DNA of 40,503 nucleotides, from assembly GCA_023819665.1 (NCBI GenBank), contig JAMWCP010000003.1:1-40503 (forward strand), given 5' to 3'. Under the pieces are notes generated by a model that saw nothing but the letters and a program-made list of their open reading frames with translations, did no database searches and was not told where the DNA came from. Positions 33,025-40,441 of this stretch are shown one piece after another. The stretch comes from Candidatus Omnitrophota bacterium (GTDB lineage: Bacteria; Omnitrophota; Gorgyraeia; Gygaellales; JAMWCP01). Position 1 is the first letter of the stretch. Each line of letters begins with the position of its first letter. The translations under genes were made by a program, and so were the position numbers.

Positions 33025-34245
33025 ATGCGAATTATTGAGGTGTATAATTCGAAAGATTTAGAAAGATTATTAAAAAAGATAAAAGTCGATTCTTACGGTA
33101 TTAAGATTATGCTTCCTAAAACAGTGAGGCGTTTGATCTTAATAAGAGGTGTCTCTAATATCTATGCCAATATCTTAAAACAGGAATTGCTTTCATTAGG
33201 TGGAGATGTAGCGGTATCAAGAGGAGCTTTAACCGGTCAAGATAAAACCACAGATTGTTTGATTATGGGCAATCTTTCTCAGTTGATAGGTTTAAGAGAA
33301 AAGCTAAAAAAGCAGCCCTTTGGTTTGGATAGATTGGCTAAAGATATCTCTAATGCTTTGAATAATTATCAAAAGGAAAGTTTTACCCTTAAATTAGGTG
33401 ATTATAGACTGAATTTGAATAATAAAAAAGTTTTAATTATGGGTATTGTGAATCTTACCCCTGATTCTTTTAGCGGCGATGGGCTTTATCAAATTCCGAA
33501 TGTTAAATCCCGTTTATCCGAGATAATCGATTTTGTAGAGAAAAAAGTTCAGGATGGCGCGGATATTATTGATGTAGGAGGACAATCATCAAGGCCGGGA
33601 GCAAGACCTGTTTCTCTGCAGGAAGAGTTAGAGAGGATCATTCCCGTATTAAAAAAAATGGTAAAAAAAATAAAAGTTCCTATTTCCATTGATACCTATC
33701 GGCCGGAAGTTGCTGAGCAGGCTTTAGATAATGGAGTAAGCCTCGTTAATGATATTACCGGATTAAGAAACCCCAAAATGCGCAAGCTTCTAAAAAGATA
33801 TAAAAAAGCAGCAATAGTGATCATGCATATGCAGGGTATGCCTTCTACCATGCAGATAAATCCACATTATGAATCTCTTATAGATGAGATTATAGAATTT
33901 TTATCAAGAGTAATAAAAAAGGCAGAAGATTCGGGTATAGAAAGAGAAAGAATTATAGTTGATCCCGGCATTGGTTTTGGTAAGACCTTAGAGCATAATC
34001 TTTTAATTTTGAAGGCATTAAAAGAATTTAAGATCTTAGGAAGGCCCATTCTTGTTGGTCCTTCACGCAAGTCATTTATTGGAAAGATCTTGAATTTAGA
34101 ACCTTCTCAGAGACTATATGGAAGCATAGCCTCTGTATGTCTATGCGCCATTAATGGGGCCAGTATTGTACGTGTGCATGATGTGAAAGAGACAAGACAG
34201 GCATTGTCAATTTTAGAAAATGTCTTTAAAATAAATTATACTTAA
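33025..34245 (+). CDS. folP: Dihydropteroate synthase with N-terminal extension
   Basis: A 406-residue FolP that joins 4-aminobenzoate to the pterin diphosphate in folate synthesis. The TIM barrel begins at about residue 138 with IMGIVNLTPDSFSGDG, then DVGGQSSRPGA, SIDTYRPEVAEQAL, NDITGLRNPKM, IVDPGIGFGKTLEHN, GPSRKSFIG and IVRVHDVKE. The extra 130-residue N-terminal domain (for example ANILKQELLSLGGDVAVSRGAL and KQPFGLDRLA) is the extension seen in DHPS of several anaerobic and thermophilic bacteria. Folate is also the methyl carrier for AcsE. Confidence 0.94.
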   Translation: MRIIEVYNSKDLERLLKKIKVDSYGIKIMLPKTVRRLILIRGVSNIYANILKQELLSLGGDVAVSRGALTGQDKTTDCLIMGNLSQLIGLREKLKKQPFGLDRLAKDISNALNNYQKESFTLKLGDYRLNLNNKKVLIMGIVNLTPDSFSGDGLYQIPNVKSRLSEIIDFVEKKVQDGADIIDVGGQSSRPGARPVSLQEELERIIPVLKKMVKKIKVPISIDTYRPEVAEQALDNGVSLVNDITGLRNPKMRKLLKRYKKAAIVIMHMQGMPSTMQINPHYESLIDEIIEFLSRVIKKAEDSGIERERIIVDPGIGFGKTLEHNLLILKALKEFKILGRPILVGPSRKSFIGKILNLEPSQRLYGSIASVCLCAINGASIVRVHDVKETRQALSILENVFKINYT

Positions 34246-34254
34246 TTCTTAATT

Positions 34255-35016
34255 ATGGTTTTAAATTTTAGAATTATCTTAGAGATAATTATCCTTTGGT
34301 TTATAATCTATCATATTATGCTCTTCTTTGAAGGAACACGCGCGATAAATGTATTAAGAGGGATAATTCTAATTTTATTAATGTTCTTTATTATTCAACG
34401 TTTACGCTTAGAGATATTAGATTGGATATTTACCAAACTTTTTGCTATCTCCATTATTGCACTTTTAGTCATTTTTCATCCCGAGATTAGACAGGGGTTG
34501 GCATATCTTGGGAAGAGACATTTTCTGTTTAGGATAGCCTTGAAGGAGGAAGAGCTTGAGCACATCTTAAAAGAGATTATTAAAGCAGTAAGCAACCTTT
34601 CAGAGAAGAAATTAGGTGCACTTATTGCTATTGAAAATGAGATTTCTTTAAAATCCTATGTAGAAAGTGGAGTAATTCTCGATGCTTTAGTTTCAAGCGA
34701 ATTAATTGAAAGTATTTTCGCACCCATGTCTCCTTTGCATGATGGAGGATTAATTGTCCAACAGGCAAGAATTACCGCGGGTGGCTGTATTTTTCCGGTA
34801 GCAGAGGATCCTACTTTGAGTCGAGAGTATGGTATGCGACATCGTGCAGGAGTTGGGCTTTCCCGAGAGACAGATGCCTTCGTGATAATTGTATCGGAAG
34901 AACGAGGAAGCATATCTTTAGCTTTGGCAGGAAGATTATATGAAGGTATAAATAAAGAGGAACTTTTTATGCGAATAAAAGAGATAATGAAATTAAAGAG
35001 AAACAGAAAAGAATGA
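34255..35016 (+). CDS. cdaA: Diadenylate cyclase CdaA
   Basis: A 253-residue membrane enzyme that makes cyclic di-AMP from two ATP. It has three N-terminal membrane helices, then a DAC domain: GALIAIENE, SPLHDGGLIV (Asp163-Gly164-Gly165), AGGCIFPVAEDP and GMRHRAGVGLS (Arg195-His196-Arg197), then IIVSEERGSISLA. The canonical catalytic DGA reads DGG here, a mild change. Normally cdaA is followed by cdaR and glmM; here a tiny cdaR-like gene overlaps its stop and pdxJ comes next. Confidence 0.94.
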   Translation: MVLNFRIILEIIILWFIIYHIMLFFEGTRAINVLRGIILILLMFFIIQRLRLEILDWIFTKLFAISIIALLVIFHPEIRQGLAYLGKRHFLFRIALKEEELEHILKEIIKAVSNLSEKKLGALIAIENEISLKSYVESGVILDALVSSELIESIFAPMSPLHDGGLIVQQARITAGGCIFPVAEDPTLSREYGMRHRAGVGLSRETDAFVIIVSEERGSISLALAGRLYEGINKEELFMRIKEIMKLKRNRKE

Positions 35017-35135
35017 GAAAAGGGTTTAAAGAAATAATTATCCATTGGTTGACAAATCATCCTTGGCTTAAGCTCATTTCTTTAATTTTGGCAATTATCG
35101 CTTGGTTATATGTAGCAGGAGAAATAAAAAGGTAA
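35013..35135 (+). CDS. CdaR-like membrane microprotein (40 aa)
   Basis: A 40-codon frame missing from the ORF track. Its ATG overlaps the cdaA stop (ATGA), so it is translationally coupled. It encodes a short amphipathic start, NHPWLKLISLILAIIAWLYVAGE as one membrane helix, and a basic tail. The pattern W-LK-ISL-LA-W-YV is the N-terminal membrane segment of CdaR, the regulator that binds CdaA, but all the extracellular YbbR repeats are missing. Function as a minimal CdaA partner is inferred from position and this pattern. Confidence 0.75.
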   Translation: MRKGFKEIIIHWLTNHPWLKLISLILAIIAWLYVAGEIKR

Positions 35136-35138
35136 ACT

Positions 35139-35864
35139 ATGCCTAAACTGGGAGTAAATATTGATCACATTGCTACATTAAGGGAAGTAAGAAAAGGAAA
35201 AGAGCCACAGCCGGTTTTTGCTGCTCTTATCTGTGAGACAAATGGTGCAGATAGTATTGTGGTACATCTACGAGAGGACCGCCGACATATAAAAGAGGAA
35301 GATCTTTATTTATTAAAAAAAGTAGTAAGAACAAAACTTAATTTAGAGATGTCTGTAGCTAAAGATATTGTAGAGATCGCCTGTAAGGTTAAACCGCATC
35401 AGGCAACTTTGGTACCGGAAAAAAGAAAGGAGTTAACTACAGAGGGAGGATTAGATGTTATTTCTAATTTTAAGAAAGTAAGAGAGGTTTTTGAGAAATT
35501 AGGTAGAGAGAAAATCGAAGTAAGTTTATTTATCGATCCCGATAAGAAACAGATAGAATCAGCTAAAAAAATAGGCGTGAGAATGATTGAGTTACATACG
35601 GGTCGGTATGCAGATGCCGAAGATAAAGATTTGAAAGAAAGATATCTTTTAGAAATAAAGAAAGCAACCGAATTTGCTAAAAATATAGGCCTAATAGTTA
35701 ATGCCGGACATGGCTTAAATTATTATAATGTCTCTGCGGTTGCGCAGATAAAAGGGATTGAGGAATTAAATATTGGTTATTCGATTATCTGTCGAGCAGT
35801 TATTGTAGGTTTGGCTGAGGCCGTAAAAGAAATGAAGGCATTGATTAGCGATGATAAATATTAA
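35139..35864 (+). CDS. pdxJ: Pyridoxine 5'-phosphate synthase
   Basis: A 241-residue TIM-barrel enzyme that condenses 1-deoxyxylulose 5-phosphate with 3-amino-2-oxopropyl phosphate to form pyridoxine phosphate. Motifs: LGVNIDHIATLREVRKG, IVVHLREDRRHI, LNLEMSVAKDI, ATLVPEKRKELTTEGGLDV, MIELHTGRYAD and VNAGHGLNYYNV. Length is normal. It overlaps acpS by 14 bases. Confidence 0.96.
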   Translation: MPKLGVNIDHIATLREVRKGKEPQPVFAALICETNGADSIVVHLREDRRHIKEEDLYLLKKVVRTKLNLEMSVAKDIVEIACKVKPHQATLVPEKRKELTTEGGLDVISNFKKVREVFEKLGREKIEVSLFIDPDKKQIESAKKIGVRMIELHTGRYADAEDKDLKERYLLEIKKATEFAKNIGLIVNAGHGLNYYNVSAVAQIKGIEELNIGYSIICRAVIVGLAEAVKEMKALISDDKY

Positions 35865-36213
35865 AGGAATAGGTATAGATATAACCGAGGTAAGACGAAT
35901 TAAAACGGCTATTGAGAGATGGGGAGATAATTTTTTAGAAAGGATATTTACTTCTCGAGAACTCGACTTCGCTTCAAAACATCAGAATTTCTATCAACAT
36001 CTGGCAGGTAGATTTGCTGCCAAAGAAGCGATTTTTAAAGCTTTAGGAGATTTGGAACTTAGTTGGAAAGATATGGAAATTTTAAATAACTCAGAAGGAA
36101 AACCGTATTGTAATCTCTTAAATACCAAAGGGAAAGACGTAGAGATTTTTCTTTCTATTTCTCATATAAAGAATTATGCGCTTGCCCAAGCAGTTGCGAT
36201 TAAGAAAACTTGA
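35851..36213 (+). CDS. acpS: Holo-[acyl-carrier-protein] synthase
   Basis: A 120-residue AcpS that transfers 4'-phosphopantetheine from CoA to acyl carrier protein. The magnesium and CoA motifs GIGIDITEVRRIKTAI and LAGRFAAKEAIFKALG are clear, and SISHIKNYALAQAV closes the domain. It follows pdxJ and overlaps nnrD, the usual pdxJ-acpS-nnrD order. Confidence 0.94.
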   Translation: MINIKGIGIDITEVRRIKTAIERWGDNFLERIFTSRELDFASKHQNFYQHLAGRFAAKEAIFKALGDLELSWKDMEILNNSEGKPYCNLLNTKGKDVEIFLSISHIKNYALAQAVAIKKT

Positions 36214-37033
36214 TTCTCATAAAAAAGATTTTGGGCATATATTTATTTTAGCAGGTTCTCCGAGGTTTTCAGGAGCGGCAGTTTTATGTGCTGAGGCTTG
36301 TATGCGTTCAGGCGCAGGATTAGTTACTTTAGGGATACCCAAAGGATTGAATAATGCAATCATAAAGATTAAACCTAAAGAGGTGATGACCCTTCCTTTA
36401 GAAGAAACCCAAAAGGGTAATTTAAGTTTTATAAATTATAATAAGATAAAGAGATTTTTAAGAGATATTGATGTGGTGGTAATTGGCCCCGGTTTAGATA
36501 AACATATTTCTACACAGAGATTAGTAAGAAAGCTTATCTATGAAATAAATAGACCTATGGTAATAGATGCCGATGGTCTTAATGCTTTAGTTGGACACCT
36601 CGATTTACTCCGTGTTCTTTGCTTCTCTACTCGTATACTGACTCCTCATCCTGGAGAAATGGCGAGACTTTTGGATAAGACTACAGAAGAGGTTCAGAGA
36701 GAAAGAAAAGATATTGCCAAATCGTTTTCTAAAAGGTATAATTGTATTCTTGTATTGAAAGGATACAGAACCGTTGTTTCGGAACCCAACGGAAGAGTTT
36801 ATATAAATAAGACGGGTAATCCCGGAATGTCTACCGCGGGAAGCGGAGATGTTCTCACAGGAATGATTGCTGCCTTTTTAGGGCAGAGATTAAATCCTTT
36901 TGACTCTGCTAAGTATGCAGTTTATATTCATGGATTAGCGGGAGATTTAGCAGCCAAGAAAAAAACACAGGTGGGAATGATTGCCTCAGATATTATTGAG
37001 AAGATTCCGGAAGCCATTAGTATTAGTTCGTAG
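36176..37033 (+). CDS. nnrD: ADP-dependent NAD(P)H-hydrate dehydratase
   Basis: A 285-residue ribokinase-like enzyme that repairs hydrated NAD(P)H. Motifs: HIFILAGSPRFSGAAVLCAEACMRSGAGLV, VVIGPGLDKH, MVIDADGLNAL, LTPHPGEMARLL, LKGYRTVV and TAGSGDVLTGMIAAFL. Only the dehydratase (YjeF C-terminal) domain is present; no NnrE epimerase is fused or adjacent. The start at ATG 36176 overlaps acpS by 38 bases; in-frame TTG codons slightly downstream are alternatives. Confidence 0.92.
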   Translation: MRLPKQLRLRKLDSHKKDFGHIFILAGSPRFSGAAVLCAEACMRSGAGLVTLGIPKGLNNAIIKIKPKEVMTLPLEETQKGNLSFINYNKIKRFLRDIDVVVIGPGLDKHISTQRLVRKLIYEINRPMVIDADGLNALVGHLDLLRVLCFSTRILTPHPGEMARLLDKTTEEVQRERKDIAKSFSKRYNCILVLKGYRTVVSEPNGRVYINKTGNPGMSTAGSGDVLTGMIAAFLGQRLNPFDSAKYAVYIHGLAGDLAAKKKTQVGMIASDIIEKIPEAISISS

Positions 37034-37042
37034 TTTATAGAT

Positions 37043-37114
37043 GCTGGCGTGGCGCAATGGCAGCGCAGCTGATTTGTAATCAGCGGGTTGGAGGTTCGAC
37101 TCCTCTCGCCAGCT
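37043..37114 (+). tRNA. tRNA-Thr (anticodon TGT)
   Basis: A 72-base cloverleaf. Acceptor GCTGGCG/CGCCAGC, D stem GCGC/GCGC, anticodon stem GCTGA/TCAGC with loop TTTGTAA (anticodon TGT), T arm GGAGG-TTCGACT-CCTCT. The discriminator is T and CCA is not encoded. Confidence 0.95.
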
Positions 37115-37147
37115 TAAACTGAAAACTGACCACTGATAATTAAATTT
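37115..37147 (+). repeat. Short spacer repeat copy 1 (AAAACTGAYCACTGA)
   Basis: The spacer between tRNA-Thr and tRNA-Tyr contains AAAACTGACCACTGA (37122-37136). The spacer after tRNA-Gly contains AAAACTGATCACTGA (38258-38272), 14 of 15 bases the same. The copies lie in short spacers directly after tRNA genes. Confidence 0.5.
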
Positions 37148-37234
37148 GGGCAGGTACCCAAGCGGCCAAAGGGGACAGACTGTAAATCTGTTGCACTTCG
37201 TGCTTCGGGGGTTCGAATCCCTCCCTGCCCACCA
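37148..37234 (+). tRNA. tRNA-Tyr (anticodon GTA)
   Basis: An 87-base class II tRNA with a long variable arm (TGCACTTCGTGCTTC region) and encoded CCA. Acceptor GGGCAGG/CCTGCCC, anticodon stem ACAGA/TCTGT with loop CTGTAAA (anticodon GTA), T arm GGGGG-TTCGAAT-CCCTC. Confidence 0.96.
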
Positions 37235-37258
37235 AATAAATAGGGATAAATTTTAAAG

Positions 37259-37738
37259 ATGAGACAAGTATTTATCCATATTAAGAAAAAAAAAGTTCTT
37301 TTAAATCTGCTTAAAAATGAGATTAAGAAATTCTATAAAGAAAATCTCGTATCTCTAGTCATCTTTGGTTCTTTTGCCAGGTCTGATTTCTTCTCGGATA
37401 TAGACTTGCTGATTGTCTGTAAGCGATTACCTGTCCATAGGATAAGACGTGTAGAAGATTTTATGCGGATAGAGGATATTTTGATTCGCAAGGGTTTTGA
37501 TTTTTTCTATTCACCCGTAATAAAGACTACAGAAGAGGTAAAGTTAGGCAGTCCTCTTTTTTTTGATATGATTGAAGATGCCATAATTCTCTATGACCGG
37601 GATAATTTTTTCAAGAATTATCTAAATATATTAAAGAAAAGATTGAATCAACTGGGTGCGACAAAAATGAAATATAAAGATTACTGGTTCTGGTTATTAA
37701 AAAAGGATTATCACTTAGGAGAGATATTTAGCCTATGA
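37259..37738 (+). CDS. Nucleotidyltransferase (MNT) of a HEPN/MNT pair
   Basis: A 159-residue minimal nucleotidyltransferase. The polymerase-beta signature is clear: LVIFGSFARSDFFSDIDLLIVC (about 32-53), matching GSxAR...SDxD. In known HEPN/MNT toxin-antitoxin pairs the MNT partner neutralises the HEPN toxin, often by adding AMP to it. The HEPN gene overlaps its stop by 4 bases. The pair sits between tRNA-Tyr and tRNA-Gly, which suggests insertion into a tRNA cluster. Confidence 0.85.
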   Translation: MRQVFIHIKKKKVLLNLLKNEIKKFYKENLVSLVIFGSFARSDFFSDIDLLIVCKRLPVHRIRRVEDFMRIEDILIRKGFDFFYSPVIKTTEEVKLGSPLFFDMIEDAIILYDRDNFFKNYLNILKKRLNQLGATKMKYKDYWFWLLKKDYHLGEIFSL

Positions 37739-38154
37739 CAAATTTGGATTTAAGTAAAAGTTATTTAATAAAGGCAGAAAAAAGGCTTAAGATTTTAGAG
37801 GTGCTTTTGAGAGAGGATGATTATTCTGATGTAATAAGGGAGGCCCAGGAGATTGTAGAATTAAGCTTAAAAGCTCTTTTAAGATTCAAAGGAATAGATG
37901 TGCCCAAGATTCACGAGGTAAGTGGTTTAATTTTAAAATTTAAAGAAAGACTTTCTCCTTCCTTAAAGAAGAACCTGAGGCGAATAGTAAGGATTTCCCG
38001 CTACTTAAGAAAAGAAAGAGAATTAAGTTTCTATGGAGATATAGATTTTATTCCTACGGAGATGTATAGCCGGCTAGATGCACAGAAGGCAATTTTAGAT
38101 TCCCATTTTATTGTGAGAGTAGTAAAAAAGGAATTTTCTCATAAGTATAAATAA
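37735..38154 (+). CDS. HEPN-domain protein (partner of MNT)
   Basis: A 139-residue helical protein with the HEPN pattern (SDVIREAQEIVELSLKALLRFKG followed by PKIHEVSGLILKF). HEPN toxins usually carry an R-x4-6-H RNase motif in the C-terminal half. I see none here; the nearest Arg-His pairs are spaced differently. It may therefore be a non-catalytic or otherwise diverged HEPN, and a toxin role is not secure. It is coupled to the MNT gene by a 4-base overlap. Confidence 0.8.
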   Translation: MTNLDLSKSYLIKAEKRLKILEVLLREDDYSDVIREAQEIVELSLKALLRFKGIDVPKIHEVSGLILKFKERLSPSLKKNLRRIVRISRYLRKERELSFYGDIDFIPTEMYSRLDAQKAILDSHFIVRVVKKEFSHKYK

Positions 38155-38165
38155 AGAGAATATCT

Positions 38166-38236
38166 GCGGGTGTAGTTCAATGGCAGAACAACGGCCTTCC
38201 AAGCCGTATATGACGGTTCGATTCCGTTCACCCGCT
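38166..38236 (+). tRNA. tRNA-Gly (anticodon TCC)
   Basis: A 71-base cloverleaf. Acceptor GCGGGTG/CACCCGC, D stem GTTC/GAAC, anticodon stem ACGGC/GCCGT with loop CTTCCAA (anticodon TCC), T arm GACGG-TTCGATT-CCGTT. The discriminator is T, as in bacterial glycine tRNAs; CCA is not encoded. Confidence 0.95.
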
Positions 38237-38255
38237 CTTTTTACTATAATTTATC

Positions 38256-38284
38256 TAAAAACTGATCACTGAAAACTAATAATT
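38256..38284 (+). repeat. Short spacer repeat copy 2 (AAAACTGAYCACTGA)
   Basis: AAAACTGATCACTGA (38258-38272) followed by AAACTAATAATT, matching the spacer after tRNA-Thr at 37122-37136. It lies between tRNA-Gly and the thymidylate synthase-like gene, reaching to just before the ATG at 38285. Confidence 0.5.
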
Positions 38285-39043
38285 ATGGAAAGAGAATTTT
38301 TAAAACCCATATTCATTGATGCCTTTGATTTAGATGATGCATGGTTTCAGTGTTTGTCCAAGATTTTAGAAGAAGGTTATGTCTATACCGTAGAGCGGGG
38401 CAGTTATAAAGGCCAAAGACGTTTAGAATTTGATTTTGTGGTAGTAAGGGTAAGAAAACCTTCTCACCAGATAATTCCCATTATTCCGGAAGGGATGAGT
38501 ATTCCTGCTCCTACTGATATGGAATATATTCAAAGCTATTTGAATTATTTGTTAACCGGTGCAAAGACTGATACCGAAGATTATACCTACGGCGAAAGAC
38601 TTGTTGAGCCCAAGGTAAAGATAAAAGATAACTCTTCTGGTAAAGAGATGATTAAGGAGATTCCTCTGAATGTAAATCAGGTTGAGGAGATAATTCGGAT
38701 GTATAAGGAGCAGGGCTTTGGTACAAATCAAGCAATTATGGAAATTGGTATGCCTTCGGATATAAAATTAGTTGATCCTCCATGCTTAAGACTTATTGAT
38801 ACACGCGTGCGATATGGAAAACTACATTTTATCTTATATTTTAGATCGTGGGACCTCTGGGGTGGTTTCCCTTCTAATTTGGGAGGCTTACAACTTGTAA
38901 AACAGTATATGGCAGAAGAAATTGGGGTGGAAGATGGCGAGATAGTGGCGGTAAGTAAGGGATTACATTTATATGAATATAGCTGGGAGTTAGCCAAGAT
39001 AAGGACAATGAAGTATGATGTTAAAATAGGAAATGATAAATAA
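38285..39043 (+). CDS. Thymidylate synthase-like protein, methanogen type
   Basis: A 252-residue protein resembling thymidylate synthase of the kind found in methanogens. The catalytic-cysteine region is VDPPCLRLIDTRV (Cys about 166). It is followed by YFRSWDLWGGFPSNLGGLQL, matching the nucleotide-binding R-S-x-D...G-x-P-x-N pattern of ThyA, and by VSKGLHLYEYSW, matching its GxxHxY motif. The N-terminal half is not like E. coli ThyA. It would methylate dUMP using a folate or pterin C1 donor; a related hydroxymethylase activity is possible. It abuts gpsA with no gap. No other thymidylate synthase is in the window. Confidence 0.7.
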   Translation: MEREFLKPIFIDAFDLDDAWFQCLSKILEEGYVYTVERGSYKGQRRLEFDFVVVRVRKPSHQIIPIIPEGMSIPAPTDMEYIQSYLNYLLTGAKTDTEDYTYGERLVEPKVKIKDNSSGKEMIKEIPLNVNQVEEIIRMYKEQGFGTNQAIMEIGMPSDIKLVDPPCLRLIDTRVRYGKLHFILYFRSWDLWGGFPSNLGGLQLVKQYMAEEIGVEDGEIVAVSKGLHLYEYSWELAKIRTMKYDVKIGNDK

Positions 39044-40042
39044 ATGAACATAGCTGTATTAGGTGACGGCGGTTGGGGTACGACCTTAGCCATCCTTCTT
39101 AATAATAAAGGTTATAATCTTACGTTGTGGAGTGCTTTCGCTGATTACGCTTTATATCTGGATAAGAAAAGAGAGAATAAAAAATTTCTTCCCGGAATAA
39201 GAATTCCTGAAAATATAAAAATTACTTCCAATTTAGAAGAGGCACTTTTGGGAAAAGAGATAGTCATTTTTGCTATTCCTTCTATATACTTACGTTCTGT
39301 ATTAAAAGAGATAAAGAAGTATAAGATTACAAAGAGTATTTTTGTCAGTGCCACTAAAGGAATAGAGCGCAAAACCCTTATGCGTATGTCTGAGGTAATA
39401 AAGGATGAATTAAAAAATATAAAATTGAGTGTTCTTTCCGGACCCACTATTGCTCAGGAGGTAGCCCGCGGCGTTCCTACTACGGCGGTGATCGCCTCTT
39501 TTGATAAAAAAATGAATTCTTTTTTGCAGGAAGTTTTTATTACGGAAAGATTTAGAGTCTATACTAATGTAGATTTAATTGGAGTAGAATTGGGAGGTAG
39601 CCTTAAAAATGTGATTGCTATTGCCTGCGGAATTGCTGATGGTTTAGGCTTTGGTACCAATACTAAGGCAGCAATTTTAACCCGAGGACTCGTGGAGATT
39701 ACACGTTTAGGTGTAGCTATGGGAGCAAATTCTAAAACTTTTTCAGGCATAAGCGGTTTGGGAGATATGGCAACTACGTGTATGAGTTGTTTTAGTCGCA
39801 ACCGTTATGTGGGAGAGGAGATTGGTAAGGGCAGATGTTTAAAGGATATACTTAAAAAAATGGCTATGGTAGCCGAGGGTGTCTTTACCGCGGAATCCGC
39901 TTATAAGTTGAGTCTCAAATACAAAATAGATATGCCCATAACGAGAGAAGTTTATTTTGTCCTTTACAAAGACAAGCCTCCTCACGTAGCAGTGAGAGAT
40001 TTAATGTCGAGAGAGAGAAAAGATGAGATGACAGATGATTAA
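39044..40042 (+). CDS. gpsA: Glycerol-3-phosphate dehydrogenase [NAD(P)+]
   Basis: A 332-residue GpsA that reduces dihydroxyacetone phosphate to sn-glycerol 3-phosphate for phospholipids. The NAD-binding start is GDGGWGTTLA (GAGxWG is more usual). Next come VSATKGIERKTLMRMSEV, LSGPTIAQEVARGVPT, GVELGGSLKNVIAIACGIADGL with the catalytic Lys, and GISGLGDMATTC...SRNRYVG. Length is normal. It starts directly at the end of the preceding gene. Confidence 0.96.
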   Translation: MNIAVLGDGGWGTTLAILLNNKGYNLTLWSAFADYALYLDKKRENKKFLPGIRIPENIKITSNLEEALLGKEIVIFAIPSIYLRSVLKEIKKYKITKSIFVSATKGIERKTLMRMSEVIKDELKNIKLSVLSGPTIAQEVARGVPTTAVIASFDKKMNSFLQEVFITERFRVYTNVDLIGVELGGSLKNVIAIACGIADGLGFGTNTKAAILTRGLVEITRLGVAMGANSKTFSGISGLGDMATTCMSCFSRNRYVGEEIGKGRCLKDILKKMAMVAEGVFTAESAYKLSLKYKIDMPITREVYFVLYKDKPPHVAVRDLMSRERKDEMTDD

Positions 40043-40045
40043 TAG

Positions 40046-40074
40046 TTGAAGAATATAAATCTTTATGCTATACT
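40046..40074 (+). promoter_or_regulatory. Promoter for the small exported protein
   Basis: TTGAAG (40046-40051), a 17-base spacer and TATACT (40069-40074), the latter preceded by TGC as an extended -10. The transcript would start near 40081 and carry an AAGGAG ribosome site 7 bases before ATG 40100. Confidence 0.7.
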
Positions 40075-40099
40075 TACTTATAGAAGAAGGAGTTAATTA

Positions 40100-40345
40100 A
40101 TGCAAATAAAAAGAATTAAAATTATAAGTGTTATTTTAATACTTATATTCTTAGGAAGTGTACTTTTTGTTGTTATAGCTAAAGAGAATAACCAGAAAGA
40201 AGAAAGCGATATTTTGGAACCCCCCTCTATTTCTAAACTTCCTGAACTTTCTGTTTTTAAACCGGTAGAGAAAGAAAAGGATAAGATTGTCACTCGCTTT
40301 ATCTTGTGCGAACCTCTAATAGCTACCCCTATTGAGACCGAATAA
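40100..40345 (+). CDS. Small signal-anchor protein, unknown function
   Basis: An 81-residue protein with a basic start and one hydrophobic helix (IISVILILIFLGSVLFVVIA), then a proline- and charge-rich tail (DILEPPSISKLPELSVFKPVEKEKD). It would be secreted or anchored with the tail outside the inner membrane. A strong promoter and a good ribosome site support it being real. I do not recognise a family. Confidence 0.6.
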   Translation: MQIKRIKIISVILILIFLGSVLFVVIAKENNQKEESDILEPPSISKLPELSVFKPVEKEKDKIVTRFILCEPLIATPIETE

Positions 40346-40385
40346 ATCCTCTTTTAACCATATTTTATTTAACAGAATAGTTTTG

Positions 40386-40414
40386 TTGCCAACTTATTTT
40401 CTTTTTGTTATAAT
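40386..40414 (+). promoter_or_regulatory. Promoter for purB
   Basis: TTGCCA (40386-40391), a 17-base spacer and a perfect TATAAT (40409-40414) preceded by TGT as an extended -10. It lies 28 bases before the purB ATG. No terminator hairpin is evident between the preceding gene and this promoter. Confidence 0.75.
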
Positions 40415-40441
40415 AAATTTCTCATCGAAAGGAGCAGAAAA

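Noticed and set aside
37034-37258. Attachment site of an integrative element in the tRNA cluster
   Set aside because: No integrase and no tRNA-end direct repeat was found; only a short spacer repeat.
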